A DNA stretch of 64,000 nucleotides, from assembly GCF_900143245.1 (NCBI RefSeq), contig NZ_FRDK01000006.1, positions 124,001 through 188,000 on the forward strand, read 5' to 3'. This document shows positions 45,272 to 52,910 of the stretch, in pieces. Source of the DNA: Flavobacterium fryxellicola. Its GTDB lineage: Bacteria; Bacteroidota; Bacteroidia; Flavobacteriales; Flavobacteriaceae. A program made the translations under genes and the position numbers. Below the pieces are notes generated by a model. The model was given only the letters and a program-made list of their open reading frames with translations. It did no database searches and had not been told where the DNA came from. How positions within the stretch are numbered: the first letter of the stretch is position 1; the number at the start of each line of letters is the position of its first letter.

Positions 45272-45302
45272 ACAGTTAAACTGTTTTTTAGGTGTAGTTT
45301 TG
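45272..45302 (+). promoter_or_regulatory. Helicase promoter with palindrome
   Basis: TAGTTTTG at 45295-45302 is an exact -7 match, 20 bases before the ATG at 45323. Just upstream, ACAGT-TAA-ACTGT (45272-45284) is a perfect 5-bp inverted repeat in the -33 to -7 spacer, where a repressor could bind. Confidence 0.4.
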
Positions 45303-45322
45303 CAAAAATCCAACAATAAGCA

Positions 45323-46867
45323 ATGTCCCAAAACACTTCAGAAATAGAAATCGAAGACAAAAAAGAACTTTACGCCTATCAAAAAGGCGATATTGATGCC
45401 ATATTTGAACGTATCGATAATGCACCTCCTCAGCACCACTTATTATACCAGTTGCCTACCGGTGGCGGAAAAACAGTAGTTTTCTCAGAAATCGTGCGCC
45501 GTTATTTATCACAACATGATAAAAAAGTAGTTGTTTTAACACACCGAATCGAGTTGTGCAAGCAAACTTCAAAAATGTTGAAGGGTTTTGATGTAAAAAA
45601 CAAAATCATCAACAGTAAAGTAAAAGAACTTCCTGACCAAAACGATTATTCCTGTTTTGTAGCCATGGTTGAAACGCTGAAAAACCGAATCAATGATGAA
45701 AAACTGCATTTAGATAATGTAGGATTGGTAATCATCGATGAGGCGCATTACAATTCCTTTAGAAAATTATTGAGCTCTTTCAAAAACGCCTTTATTTTAG
45801 GGGTTACAGCAACTCCTTTAAGTTCTAATATTAAGTTGCCAATGCATGAAAGCTATGATGAATTAATCGTAGGAGATACCATTAGCTCTTTGATTTCAAA
45901 TGGATTTTTGGCAAAAGCAGTCACGTATAGTTATGATGTAGGTTTGACCTCCTTGAAAGTTGGGATCAATGGGGATTATACCGTGAAATCATCGGATGAC
46001 CTTTACACGAATATGGCCATGCAGGAAAAATTGTTGCATGCCTACACTGAGAAATCCTTAGGTAAAAAAACCCTAATTTTCAATAATGGGATCAATACAT
46101 CATTATATGTATATGAAACGTTTAGAGAAGCCGGTTATGCGATTCGCCACTTAGATAACACCAGCAATAACGAGGAAAGAAAAGATATTTTACATTGGTT
46201 CAAACATACTCCGGATGCTATTTTAACATCGGTGGGGATTCTTACCACCGGTTTTGATGAGCCTACAGTTGAAACCATAATATTGAATAGAGCTACAAAA
46301 TCTTTGACATTATACTATCAAATGATTGGTCGCGGTTCCAGAAAATTGCCTAATAAAGATATTTTTAACGTGATCGATTTAGGAAATAATGCCGCAAGAT
46401 TTGGACTTTGGAGTGAGCCTGTAAACTGGCAGCACATTTTTAAATCACCCGAGTTTTACTTGGAAAATTTACGTGACGATACGGAAATTGAATTGTATTT
46501 TAAATACAGCATGCCACCGGAATTACGTGAAAAATTTAGTAAAACGGCCATTGTAGCTTTTGATGTTGATGAAGAGCACAAACTCATTATTAAACAAAAT
46601 TTGCGTTCCAAAGAAGTGCTTGAAAAATCCTTAGAACAACATGCTGCCATGTGTGTTGATAATTCAGAGACTTTGCAAGAGGCAAAAATATTGGGAAAAT
46701 TACTAGATGATGATATTGATTGCCGCATCAAACGCTATTCAAAATGTCTGAGTCAGTGTAGTAAAAACTACCGCGAATGGCTTGTTGACGATTACAAATT
46801 AAAATTGGTACTGTTAACCGGTAAAAAATACCGTGAAAAAATCATGAATGAACCGGACGAAGATTAA
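45323..46867 (+). CDS. DEAD/DEAH-box superfamily 2 helicase (SSL2/XPB-like)
   Basis: 514 residues. Motif I LPTGGGKTVVFSEI (about 45-58), Ia VLTHRIELCKQT, II IIDEAHYNS (about 138-146), III GVTATPLSS, and in RecA domain 2 IFNNGINTS, motif V ILTTGFDEP and motif VI QMIGRGSRK. It is an ATP-dependent DNA or RNA helicase of the ResIII/SSL2 type. The C-terminal region (about 390-514) is specific and Cys-containing (CRIKRYSKCLSQCSKNYREW). It is not obviously part of a restriction system; no methylase or specificity gene is nearby. Confidence 0.92.
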   Translation: MSQNTSEIEIEDKKELYAYQKGDIDAIFERIDNAPPQHHLLYQLPTGGGKTVVFSEIVRRYLSQHDKKVVVLTHRIELCKQTSKMLKGFDVKNKIINSKVKELPDQNDYSCFVAMVETLKNRINDEKLHLDNVGLVIIDEAHYNSFRKLLSSFKNAFILGVTATPLSSNIKLPMHESYDELIVGDTISSLISNGFLAKAVTYSYDVGLTSLKVGINGDYTVKSSDDLYTNMAMQEKLLHAYTEKSLGKKTLIFNNGINTSLYVYETFREAGYAIRHLDNTSNNEERKDILHWFKHTPDAILTSVGILTTGFDEPTVETIILNRATKSLTLYYQMIGRGSRKLPNKDIFNVIDLGNNAARFGLWSEPVNWQHIFKSPEFYLENLRDDTEIELYFKYSMPPELREKFSKTAIVAFDVDEEHKLIIKQNLRSKEVLEKSLEQHAAMCVDNSETLQEAKILGKLLDDDIDCRIKRYSKCLSQCSKNYREWLVDDYKLKLVLLTGKKYREKIMNEPDED

Positions 46868-46880
46868 TATTTTTTTTTTA

Positions 46881-46960
46881 GAAGCTGATCCCGCTATTCG
46901 TTGCAATCTTCCACTTTTTAAAAAAAAAGCGCAAGGATTTCCACTGCTATCGGGGCTAGA
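46881..46960. repeat. Dispersed intergenic repeat between the two helicases
   Basis: GC-richer segments (GAAGCTGATCCCGCTATTCG at the left, CTATCGGGGCTAGAAA at the right) flank an A/T centre and are imperfectly complementary. I associate this layout with a widely dispersed Flavobacterium intergenic element, but could not verify copy number. Confidence 0.5.
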
Positions 46961-47012
46961 AATTACGGTTACCAAACAACTATTTTTTTACAAAATATAA
47001 AATCCAAAAAAA

Positions 47013-48350
47013 ATGTCAAAACAATTCTCTGATTTAGGAATTTCAGCACCCATATTAAAAGCGATTACCGAATTGAAAATTGTAGTACCAACAGAAATTC
47101 AGCAAAAAACGATTCCGTTACTGTTAGCAAACCAAACTGATTTAGTTGGACTTGCTAAAACAGGAACAGGAAAAACGGCTGCTTTTGGATTGCCAATCGT
47201 ACAATTAATAGATACCAATTCTCCAGTCGTTCAAGCAGTAATATTAGTGCCAACGCGAGAATTAGGCCAACAAATATTTAAGAATTTAGAATCATTTGCT
47301 GCATTCTTACCCCAAGTTTCTATTGCAGCTACTTGTGGTGGAATTCCAATTAAACCGCAAATAGAACGGTTGGCAATGCCAACGCATATTGTTGTGGCAA
47401 CACCGGGACGCTTAATAGATTTGATTCAGCGCAAAGCCATCAATTTAAAAGAAACCAAATTCCTCGTGCTCGACGAAGCCGATGAAATGGTAACGATATT
47501 AAAGGAAAGCTTAGACGAGATTGTAGCAGAGTTAAACGAAAGTCACAGAACCTTCTTATTCTCGGCCACCATGCCCGGCACCATAAAACAGTTGATCCAA
47601 AACTATCTAAATAAAAATGTGGTACAAGTAAGTGCCAACATGGAAACGGTAGGAAATCAAGGCATTGACCACGAATATATTGTGGTAGATCCTATTGAAA
47701 AACTGGATGTTTTAATGCATTTTTTGAATTCGAAAGAAGGAGAACGCGGAATCATCTTTTGTAAAACCAAAGCGGCGGTTAATAAATTAGCCAAAAACTT
47801 AGCCATCAACCGCTTTTCATCAGGCGCTTTGCACGGCAGTTTATCGCAAGGAATCCGTGACCGAATCATGGAGCAATTCCGTGAAGGACATATCAATATT
47901 TTAGTAGCTACTGATTTAGCCGCAAGAGGAATAGACGTTAAGGAAATCTCGTATGTGGTGAATTACCATTTACCTGATGTGTATGAAGCCTACGTGCACC
48001 GCAGTGGAAGAACGGCTAGAGCAGGAGCGAAGGGACTTTCTTTGACTGTTTTACAACCCGAAGAAGTGGCTGAAATCGCTGATTTCGAAAAAGAATTGGG
48101 AATAAAATTCACCCAATTTAAAAAACCGAGCGCACTCAGTATTGAAGAAAACAATACTTTACTTTGGGCCAAACAAATTTTCAAAACCAAACCCAACCAT
48201 GAGGTAGATGCCGAATTGAAAACTAAAATAAAAACCGTTTTTCATCATTTGACTAAAGATGAATTAATCGAAAAATTGTTGGCTAATTATTTGTTGCAAA
48301 ACAAAAACGAACCGACAGAGAAACCGGTAAAAAGACAAAAAATGAAATAA
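47013..48350 (+). CDS. DEAD-box ATP-dependent RNA helicase
   Basis: 445 residues. All DEAD-box motifs are present: Q motif (PTEIQQKTIPLLLA), I GLAKTGTGKTAAF (about 45-57), Ia PTRELGQQ, II VLDEADEM, III FLFSATMPG, IV GIIFCKTKAAV, V ATDLAARGIDV and VI HRSGRTARAG. The short basic tail (EKPVKRQKMK) may add RNA affinity. RhlE/DeaD-like role in RNA remodelling, ribosome assembly or cold adaptation. A terminator follows at 48372. Confidence 0.95.
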   Translation: MSKQFSDLGISAPILKAITELKIVVPTEIQQKTIPLLLANQTDLVGLAKTGTGKTAAFGLPIVQLIDTNSPVVQAVILVPTRELGQQIFKNLESFAAFLPQVSIAATCGGIPIKPQIERLAMPTHIVVATPGRLIDLIQRKAINLKETKFLVLDEADEMVTILKESLDEIVAELNESHRTFLFSATMPGTIKQLIQNYLNKNVVQVSANMETVGNQGIDHEYIVVDPIEKLDVLMHFLNSKEGERGIIFCKTKAAVNKLAKNLAINRFSSGALHGSLSQGIRDRIMEQFREGHINILVATDLAARGIDVKEISYVVNYHLPDVYEAYVHRSGRTARAGAKGLSLTVLQPEEVAEIADFEKELGIKFTQFKKPSALSIEENNTLLWAKQIFKTKPNHEVDAELKTKIKTVFHHLTKDELIEKLLANYLLQNKNEPTEKPVKRQKMK

Positions 48351-48371
48351 CAACTATTTTGTTTTATAATG

Positions 48372-48416
48372 AAAAACCATTGCAAAGCTTGAGAAAGCTG
48401 GGCAATGGTTTTTTTA
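48372..48416 (+). terminator. Terminator after the RNA helicase
   Basis: AAAAACCATTGC (48372-48383) pairs with GCAATGGTTTTT (48402-48413); an AGCTT/AAGCT inner stem shortens the loop and T residues follow. This is a strong intrinsic terminator. Confidence 0.88.
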
Positions 48417-48635
48417 TGGTTTTGTTTTAGATAAAAATTATAGAGAAAAGGTTTTTACTGGATGATTTGTAAATAATTATTTATATTTTAGCTAAACAAA
48501 TAACAGCTCTTTTATGGCACAAAGCCTACCAAATTTGGGTGAATAGGAGCCATTTTATGGCTACTATATACAAGTTGTAGAGCATATCTAAAAAAACCTA
48601 GAACACAATAATTTTTTACCTAGAACTTAAAAAAT

Positions 48636-48854
48636 ATGAAACAAATTACAATTGGAAATTTAACTTTCTCAAAAAAAGCAATTCAAACAATTACCTTTGG
48701 TCTTTTTTGTACTGGAATTTTAATTGGAGCTTTAACTGCTCATCGAATTAAAACAGAAACAAATTTCAATTTTGGATTACTTGCGATTTTCAGTATTCCG
48801 ATTTGGATTATATTAAAATCTAAATTAAAAACGGAAATAATTAAAAAGATATAG
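48636..48854 (+). CDS. Small two-helix membrane protein, hypothetical
   Basis: 72 residues with two hydrophobic segments (about 17-36 and 46-60) and a basic C-terminus. No family recognised. It stands alone in a repeat-rich variable stretch, preceded by a 9-bp direct repeat ACCTAGAAC (48596-48604 and 48618-48626). It may be a lineage-specific gene. Confidence 0.5.
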   Translation: MKQITIGNLTFSKKAIQTITFGLFCTGILIGALTAHRIKTETNFNFGLLAIFSIPIWIILKSKLKTEIIKKI

Positions 48855-49028
48855 TAAATTTTCTTGTCCCAAAAGATAACTTTAGCCGAACTCAACTTGA
48901 AAAACACTTTGTCGCAAATCAAATGCTTACAATTGCTTAATAAGTAATTTAAGGAAGCTATTTGCAGTGCGGAAAACAGTCAAACCAAATTTTGTCTAGA
49001 AAAAAGTACAACGGGAAAAAATGCAGAA

Positions 49029-49080
49029 CCAGATCGCTCAGATATCACAACGCGAAGTTAGCGCGGAATTGCATATCCGA
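49029..49080. repeat. 52-bp repeat, copy A
   Basis: About 45 of 52 positions match copy B at 49543-49594. It starts CCAGATCGCTC and contains CACAACGCGAAGTTA. It is GC-richer than its surroundings. The two copies flank the frameshifted small membrane gene at 49121. Confidence 0.8.
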
Positions 49081-49120
49081 TGCTCCCACATTAGAGCTGA
49101 TTATATATTAAGACATAAAT

Positions 49121-49401
49121 ATGAAAAGAAACATAAATCTAATGTTAAGTAGCACTTGTTTTATTTATTTTGTATGTTTAATATACATATCATTTAAGCA
49201 TATTGTTATAAATAACTTTTTTAGTGGAATATTCGAATTAATAACTATTCCTTTAATTATTTTAGCAATTGTAATGCTTGCTGTTAATATCCAAAGATGG
49301 TATTTGGAAAATTTTTTTAAAAATCAAGCTCTTTTCTTTCAATAGTAATTTTATTAACAACTATAATCTTAATGACTTTAGCAACAATCTTTGATGTTTA
49401 A
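49121..49401 (+). pseudogene. Frameshifted small membrane protein
   Basis: The open frame stops at 49345 after 74 residues (two TM segments, IFELITIPLIILAIVML being the second). If one base is added to the T7/A5 run near 49308-49324, the frame continues through 49399-49401 and adds a third hydrophobic helix (FLSIVILLTTIILMTLATI). This restores a coherent multi-helix protein of the kind seen in flavobacterial variable regions. The gene is therefore probably broken by a single-base deletion, or carries a sequencing error in the homopolymer. Function unknown. Confidence 0.6.
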
Positions 49402-49542
49402 AATACAGGTAATAAGGTGTTTTTAACATTAGTTAAGACGACCTTATCTTTAATAGAAAAATAACAAGGTATAAGATCAAAAGGTTCGTGGCGTATGAAA
49501 GGGGAATAATGAACTGGATTTTCCGAGCGCGCGGATTAGCAT

Positions 49543-49594
49543 CCAGATCGCTCGAATATCACAACGCGAAGTTACCGCAGAATTACATTCCGTA
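49543..49594. repeat. 52-bp repeat, copy B
   Basis: Direct-orientation partner of 49029-49080, with about 7 differences. The distance between the copies is 514 bases. Confidence 0.8.
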
Positions 49595-49669
49595 ACCACC
49601 ATGATGATCCTGCTAGCCATAGTACAAATATTATACAGGTATAAAACCGTATATCAAATTTGCGTTTAT

Positions 49670-49773
49670 TTTGTCATTTCGACGAAGGAGAAATCACATA
49701 ACATGAGCAACTAATAAAATTGGCTAAGCCTATTCGAGTTTTACTCTCGGGACTCCTGCGTGGAAATGACAAA
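49670..49773. repeat. MITE/REP-like element with 21-bp terminal inverted repeats
   Basis: The ends 49670-49690 (starting TTTGTCATTTCGACGAAGG) and 49753-49773 (ending GGAAATGACAAA) are inverted repeats matching at 19 of 21 positions, enclosing about 62 bases. There is no coding capacity. Elements with a TGTCATTTCGACGAAGG end are common palindromic repeats in Bacteroidota genomes. Confidence 0.8.
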
Positions 49774-49830
49774 CGACCATAAAAATATTAATTAAAAGTT
49801 TCCTTTTCCTAATTTATAATAACAATTACA

Positions 49831-50412
49831 ATGAAAAGAATTACAGTTTTTTGCGGTTCAAGTATGGGAACGGACGAAATTTTCAAATCACAAGCGACTT
49901 TATTGGGTCAAACATTAGCCAACCAAAACATTGAATTAGTGTATGGTGGCGCCAATGTTGGACTTATGGGAGCAGTCGCAGACGGTGTGTTGAGCCAAGG
50001 TGGAAAAGTAATTGGAGTTATTCCGTTCTTTTTACAATCAAAAGAACTTGCGCATACTAACTTGACAGAGTTAATTGTAGTAGACACGATGCACGACAGA
50101 AAAACGAAAATGGATGAGTTGTGTGACGGAGTAATTGCCATGCCAGGCGGTTTTGGAACTCTTGAAGAATTATTTGAAATGCTCACTTGGGCACAACTTG
50201 GACTTCATAAAAAACCAATTGGCATTTTAAATACAAACGGATTTTATGATGCCCTAATCGTTTTAATTCAGACCATGGTGGACAAAGGTTTTTTGAAAAC
50301 AGTTAATCAAGAAATGCTTTTGGTGAGCGACACCATAGCCGAACTGCTTGATAAAATGAAAAACTATGAAGCAACTACAGTTGGAAAATGGATTACTGAA
50401 GAAACCCTTTGA
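49831..50412 (+). CDS. LOG-family (TIGR00730) nucleoside-monophosphate phosphoribohydrolase
   Basis: 193 residues, Rossmann-like fold. N-terminal VFCGSSMGTDE, YGGANVGLMGAVADGVL and the signature MPGGFGTLEELFEMLTW (about 105-121) with the catalytic Glu/Arg cluster (MHDRKTKMDEL before it). Family members release free cytokinin-type bases or hydrolyse AMP-like nucleotides; in bacteria the real substrate is often unclear. It is flanked by repeats and a weak downstream hairpin (AGCACT/AGTGCT across 50422-50467). Confidence 0.94.
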   Translation: MKRITVFCGSSMGTDEIFKSQATLLGQTLANQNIELVYGGANVGLMGAVADGVLSQGGKVIGVIPFFLQSKELAHTNLTELIVVDTMHDRKTKMDELCDGVIAMPGGFGTLEELFEMLTWAQLGLHKKPIGILNTNGFYDALIVLIQTMVDKGFLKTVNQEMLLVSDTIAELLDKMKNYEATTVGKWITEETL

Positions 50413-50650
50413 AGACAAAAAAGCACTACTGCGAGAAATCCTTTGGCAATGTCACGATTGAAGTGCTTCTTTTTAACAGATATGACTGCTTCACAATTTG
50501 TAAACGTTTTCAACTAAAGTTTTAAAACTCCTTCAATTAAAAAATAGTAGCATGTTGTGGAGTAAATCCGAAAAGAGCGAAATTGCTATTATTGTACTTT
50601 TCTAAGTATAAAAAATTGATTAACACTAATATACTCCTTAAGACAAACCA

Positions 50651-51898
50651 CTACTGCGCCGGTACCATTTCTTCATCTGCTGAAGTTGTTATAATTTTTC
50701 TAATGTTTCGTTTTCCAAGAATTAAAATGAGTAACGCCAGAACGGTTGAAACCGTCATAATCAACACCATAGGCAACATGGAATTGGTTACAAAAATCCC
50801 CACTGCAAAGGATGCAAAAGCACCTAATCCCAATTGTATAGCACCCATAAGCGCTGAGGCACTTCCTGCATTTCTGGCAAAAGGAGCAAGGGTAAGCCCT
50901 GCTGTATTTGGGTTTGAAATCCCTAAACACGCTAGAAATAAAAATAACATAGCGATTGTTTCATACAATCCTAAAAGACCATTCACTGCTAAAATTAGAA
51001 ATACAACGCTAATTACGGTTTGTGAAAGTAAGGCTCCTAAAATCATTTGTTCACTATTAAACTTTCTTAATAGCAACGAATTCAGTTGACTTGCACTTAT
51101 GAAACTCAATGACATAAACGCAAATATCCAGCCGTAAGTTTTGGCGTCGACCTTAAATATATCCATAAATAAAATAGGAGAGGCGGCCACGTAGGTAAAT
51201 AAACCAGAGAACGCAATTGCTCCTGCAAACGAATAAGTATAAAATTGTGGTTCTTTCAGAATCTTAATAAAATTAGTAATAATTGGTTTTGGTTTAAGTG
51301 AAATAGAAGTGTCCGGCAAATAGGTGTTTGGTAAAATAATCTGGGCTGCAATAAGAATTACGATTCCCATGCACATCAAGATAAAAAATACGGTATGCCA
51401 GCCATAATCTTCGGTTACGTAACCGCCAATTGTAGGCGCTAGCATTGGCGAAAGCCCAACAACTAGCATCAACATGGAAAATACTTTTGGAATATCTTTC
51501 ACAGGAAATAAATCACGAACCATAGATACAGAAGCTACAGTTGCCGCACAACTACCAACGGCTTGAATGAAACGCAAGCCAATAAAAGTATCTATATCAG
51601 TTACGAAGACACAACCTAGGGATGCTACTATGTACACTAACAAACCAATAAAGAGTGGTTTTTTTCGGCCAAAACGGTCTAACAACGGTCCATAAAGTAA
51701 TTGTCCTGCTGAAATTCCAATAAAATAACTGGATAAAGTCATTGAAACATTGGCAACTGAAGTATTCAAGTCCTTGGCAATCCCGGCAAAACCAGGTAAA
51801 TACATATCTATAGAAAAAGGTCCTAAGGCGGTTAAGGAACCCAATATTAGAATTAATTTGATGTACTTTTTCTTTGTAATTGTAGTATTTGTAGTCAA
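50651..51898 (-). CDS. Bcr/CflA-family multidrug efflux MFS transporter
   Basis: 415 residues and 12 TM helices. The start is a TTG at 51898, with no in-frame ATG before the first helix. DHA1 signatures: LGSLTALGPFSIDMYLPGFAGIAKDLN in TM1, the cytoplasmic motif A in GPLLDRFGRKKPLFIGL (about 70-86), and GSCAATVASVSMVRDLFP in TM4-5. It exports drugs by proton antiport at the inner membrane. A -7 box TACCTTTG lies on the - strand at 51920-51927. The long antisense frame at 50583-51089 is a shadow. Confidence 0.94.
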   Translation of the reverse strand: MTTNTTITKKKYIKLILILGSLTALGPFSIDMYLPGFAGIAKDLNTSVANVSMTLSSYFIGISAGQLLYGPLLDRFGRKKPLFIGLLVYIVASLGCVFVTDIDTFIGLRFIQAVGSCAATVASVSMVRDLFPVKDIPKVFSMLMLVVGLSPMLAPTIGGYVTEDYGWHTVFFILMCMGIVILIAAQIILPNTYLPDTSISLKPKPIITNFIKILKEPQFYTYSFAGAIAFSGLFTYVAASPILFMDIFKVDAKTYGWIFAFMSLSFISASQLNSLLLRKFNSEQMILGALLSQTVISVVFLILAVNGLLGLYETIAMLFLFLACLGISNPNTAGLTLAPFARNAGSASALMGAIQLGLGAFASFAVGIFVTNSMLPMVLIMTVSTVLALLILILGKRNIRKIITTSADEEMVPAQ

Positions 51899-52219
51899 AA
51901 TCGTTTTTTAATATTTTTGCAAAGGTAAATCAATTAAAGATGTAAATTCTCCTTCTAGAAAAGTATGATTAAATAAATTTGAAGTACTAAAATTGCTTTA
52001 ATTTTGAACAATAATGCGGTACCCGATATAAAAATTAACATTTCTATCCAAGAAGGAATTACTAAATACAAGAAATTTTGCTACTTTCTAAATGATTATA
52101 AATGAACTATAATTTATATTATGTAAAATAGAAAAGATTAAAAGTGAGGCACGATCTAGAATTGCATTCTAAAAAAAAACACCACCTGCTGGTGATGCTT
52201 TTGGTGCTTACCTCCACTA
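51899..52219. other. Intergenic region
   Basis: 321 bases between two - strand genes. It contains the -7 box of the Bcr/CflA gene at 51920-51927 and the DUF2911 terminator at 52171-52195. Nothing else is recognised. Confidence 0.6.
52171..52195 (-). terminator. Terminator of the DUF2911 gene
   Basis: On the - strand CACCA (52194-52190) pairs with TGGTG (52184-52180) over a short loop, followed by nine T residues. It lies 25 bases after the DUF2911 stop. Confidence 0.8.
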
Positions 52220-52726
52220 TTATTTGATGCTGATTGGAATATTCCAATGCTCCCAAGTTAGTGTAACATTATTAGCATTAACGGTATATACTAATTTTTC
52301 AGCGACTGACTTAGCCATTTTTTGTTTTACTGTCACACGCAGTTGATCTTCTTTTTCTTTGTAATCGTAAGCGCCCCATTGTTTTGCTTCTTTGTTGAAG
52401 ATGATTACACATTCTTTTTCACCTGGTACAATAAAAAAGGAATATTTTCCTGCTGGCAATTTTGCTCCTTCAATTGTTACCTCTTTATCTGTTTCAAAAG
52501 TAGTTGCATCGTTTGCTCCGGCACGCCAAACTTTATTAAAGGGTACTAAAGCTCCCCAAATTTCTCTCGCATTTACCGACGGACTGCCGTAATTGATGGT
52601 AATGGTAGCCCCATTTATTTTTCCTGTGGCTACTTCTTTACTGCTTGTAGGTTTTCCTTGGGCAGCAATACTATTCACAATGAATAAGGCGATAAGCGCA
52701 AAATGTATTTTTCTAATTCCTTTCAT
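52220..52726 (-). CDS. DUF2911 secreted protein
   Basis: 168 residues with a signal peptide (cleavage after NSIAAQ, about residue 23). One DUF2911 beta-sandwich: NGATITINYGSPSVNAREIWGALVPFNKVWRAGANDATTFETDKEVTIEG (about 39-88), LPAGKYSFFIVPGEKECVIIFNK. This is a periplasmic protein of unknown function, common in Bacteroidota. Monocistronic, with its own terminator. Confidence 0.93.
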   Translation of the reverse strand: MKGIRKIHFALIALFIVNSIAAQGKPTSSKEVATGKINGATITINYGSPSVNAREIWGALVPFNKVWRAGANDATTFETDKEVTIEGAKLPAGKYSFFIVPGEKECVIIFNKEAKQWGAYDYKEKEDQLRVTVKQKMAKSVAEKLVYTVNANNVTLTWEHWNIPISIK

Positions 52727-52910
52727 GATTTAAAATGTTTTAGTTTGAGTTATAAAAGTAAAAAAAGGCAATTTAATTCATTCTGATTCTTGTTTATTTT
52801 ATGAAAATCTTAAGTAATTTATAAATTAATTGTTTTGCCTGAAAAATGGCTGCGTTATAATTTTAAATTTTGTTATTTTTACACAAATATACATTCTTTA
52901 TTTGCAAACT

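Larger units (their letters stand above)
49402..49830. other. Gene-free repeat-rich interval
   Basis: 429 bases before the LOG gene with no supported ORF. It holds copy B of the 52-bp repeat (49543-49594) and a 104-bp inverted-repeat element (49670-49773). The rest is AT-rich sequence with no recognised signal. Confidence 0.7.

Noticed and set aside
45323..46867. Possible restriction or defence system around the SSL2-like helicase
   Set aside because: No methylase, specificity, nuclease or other defence gene is adjacent; the neighbours are a DUF6155 protein and an RNA helicase.
48845..48940. 31-codon open stretch without a start codon
   Set aside because: It could be a gene remnant, but the length is compatible with chance, so it is mentioned only as part of the variable island.
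48400..49830. CRISPR array
   Set aside because: Only two copies of a 52-bp repeat 514 bases apart, with imperfect identity and no regular spacers.
50583..51089. 168-codon + strand frame over the Bcr/CflA gene end
   Set aside because: Mostly antisense to a clear transporter gene; no conserved motif.
52830..52910. Upstream start adding 27 residues to the cNMP/CBS/DUF294 protein
   Set aside because: The interval contains promoter-like sequence just before ATG 52911, and the added residues precede a normal domain start.
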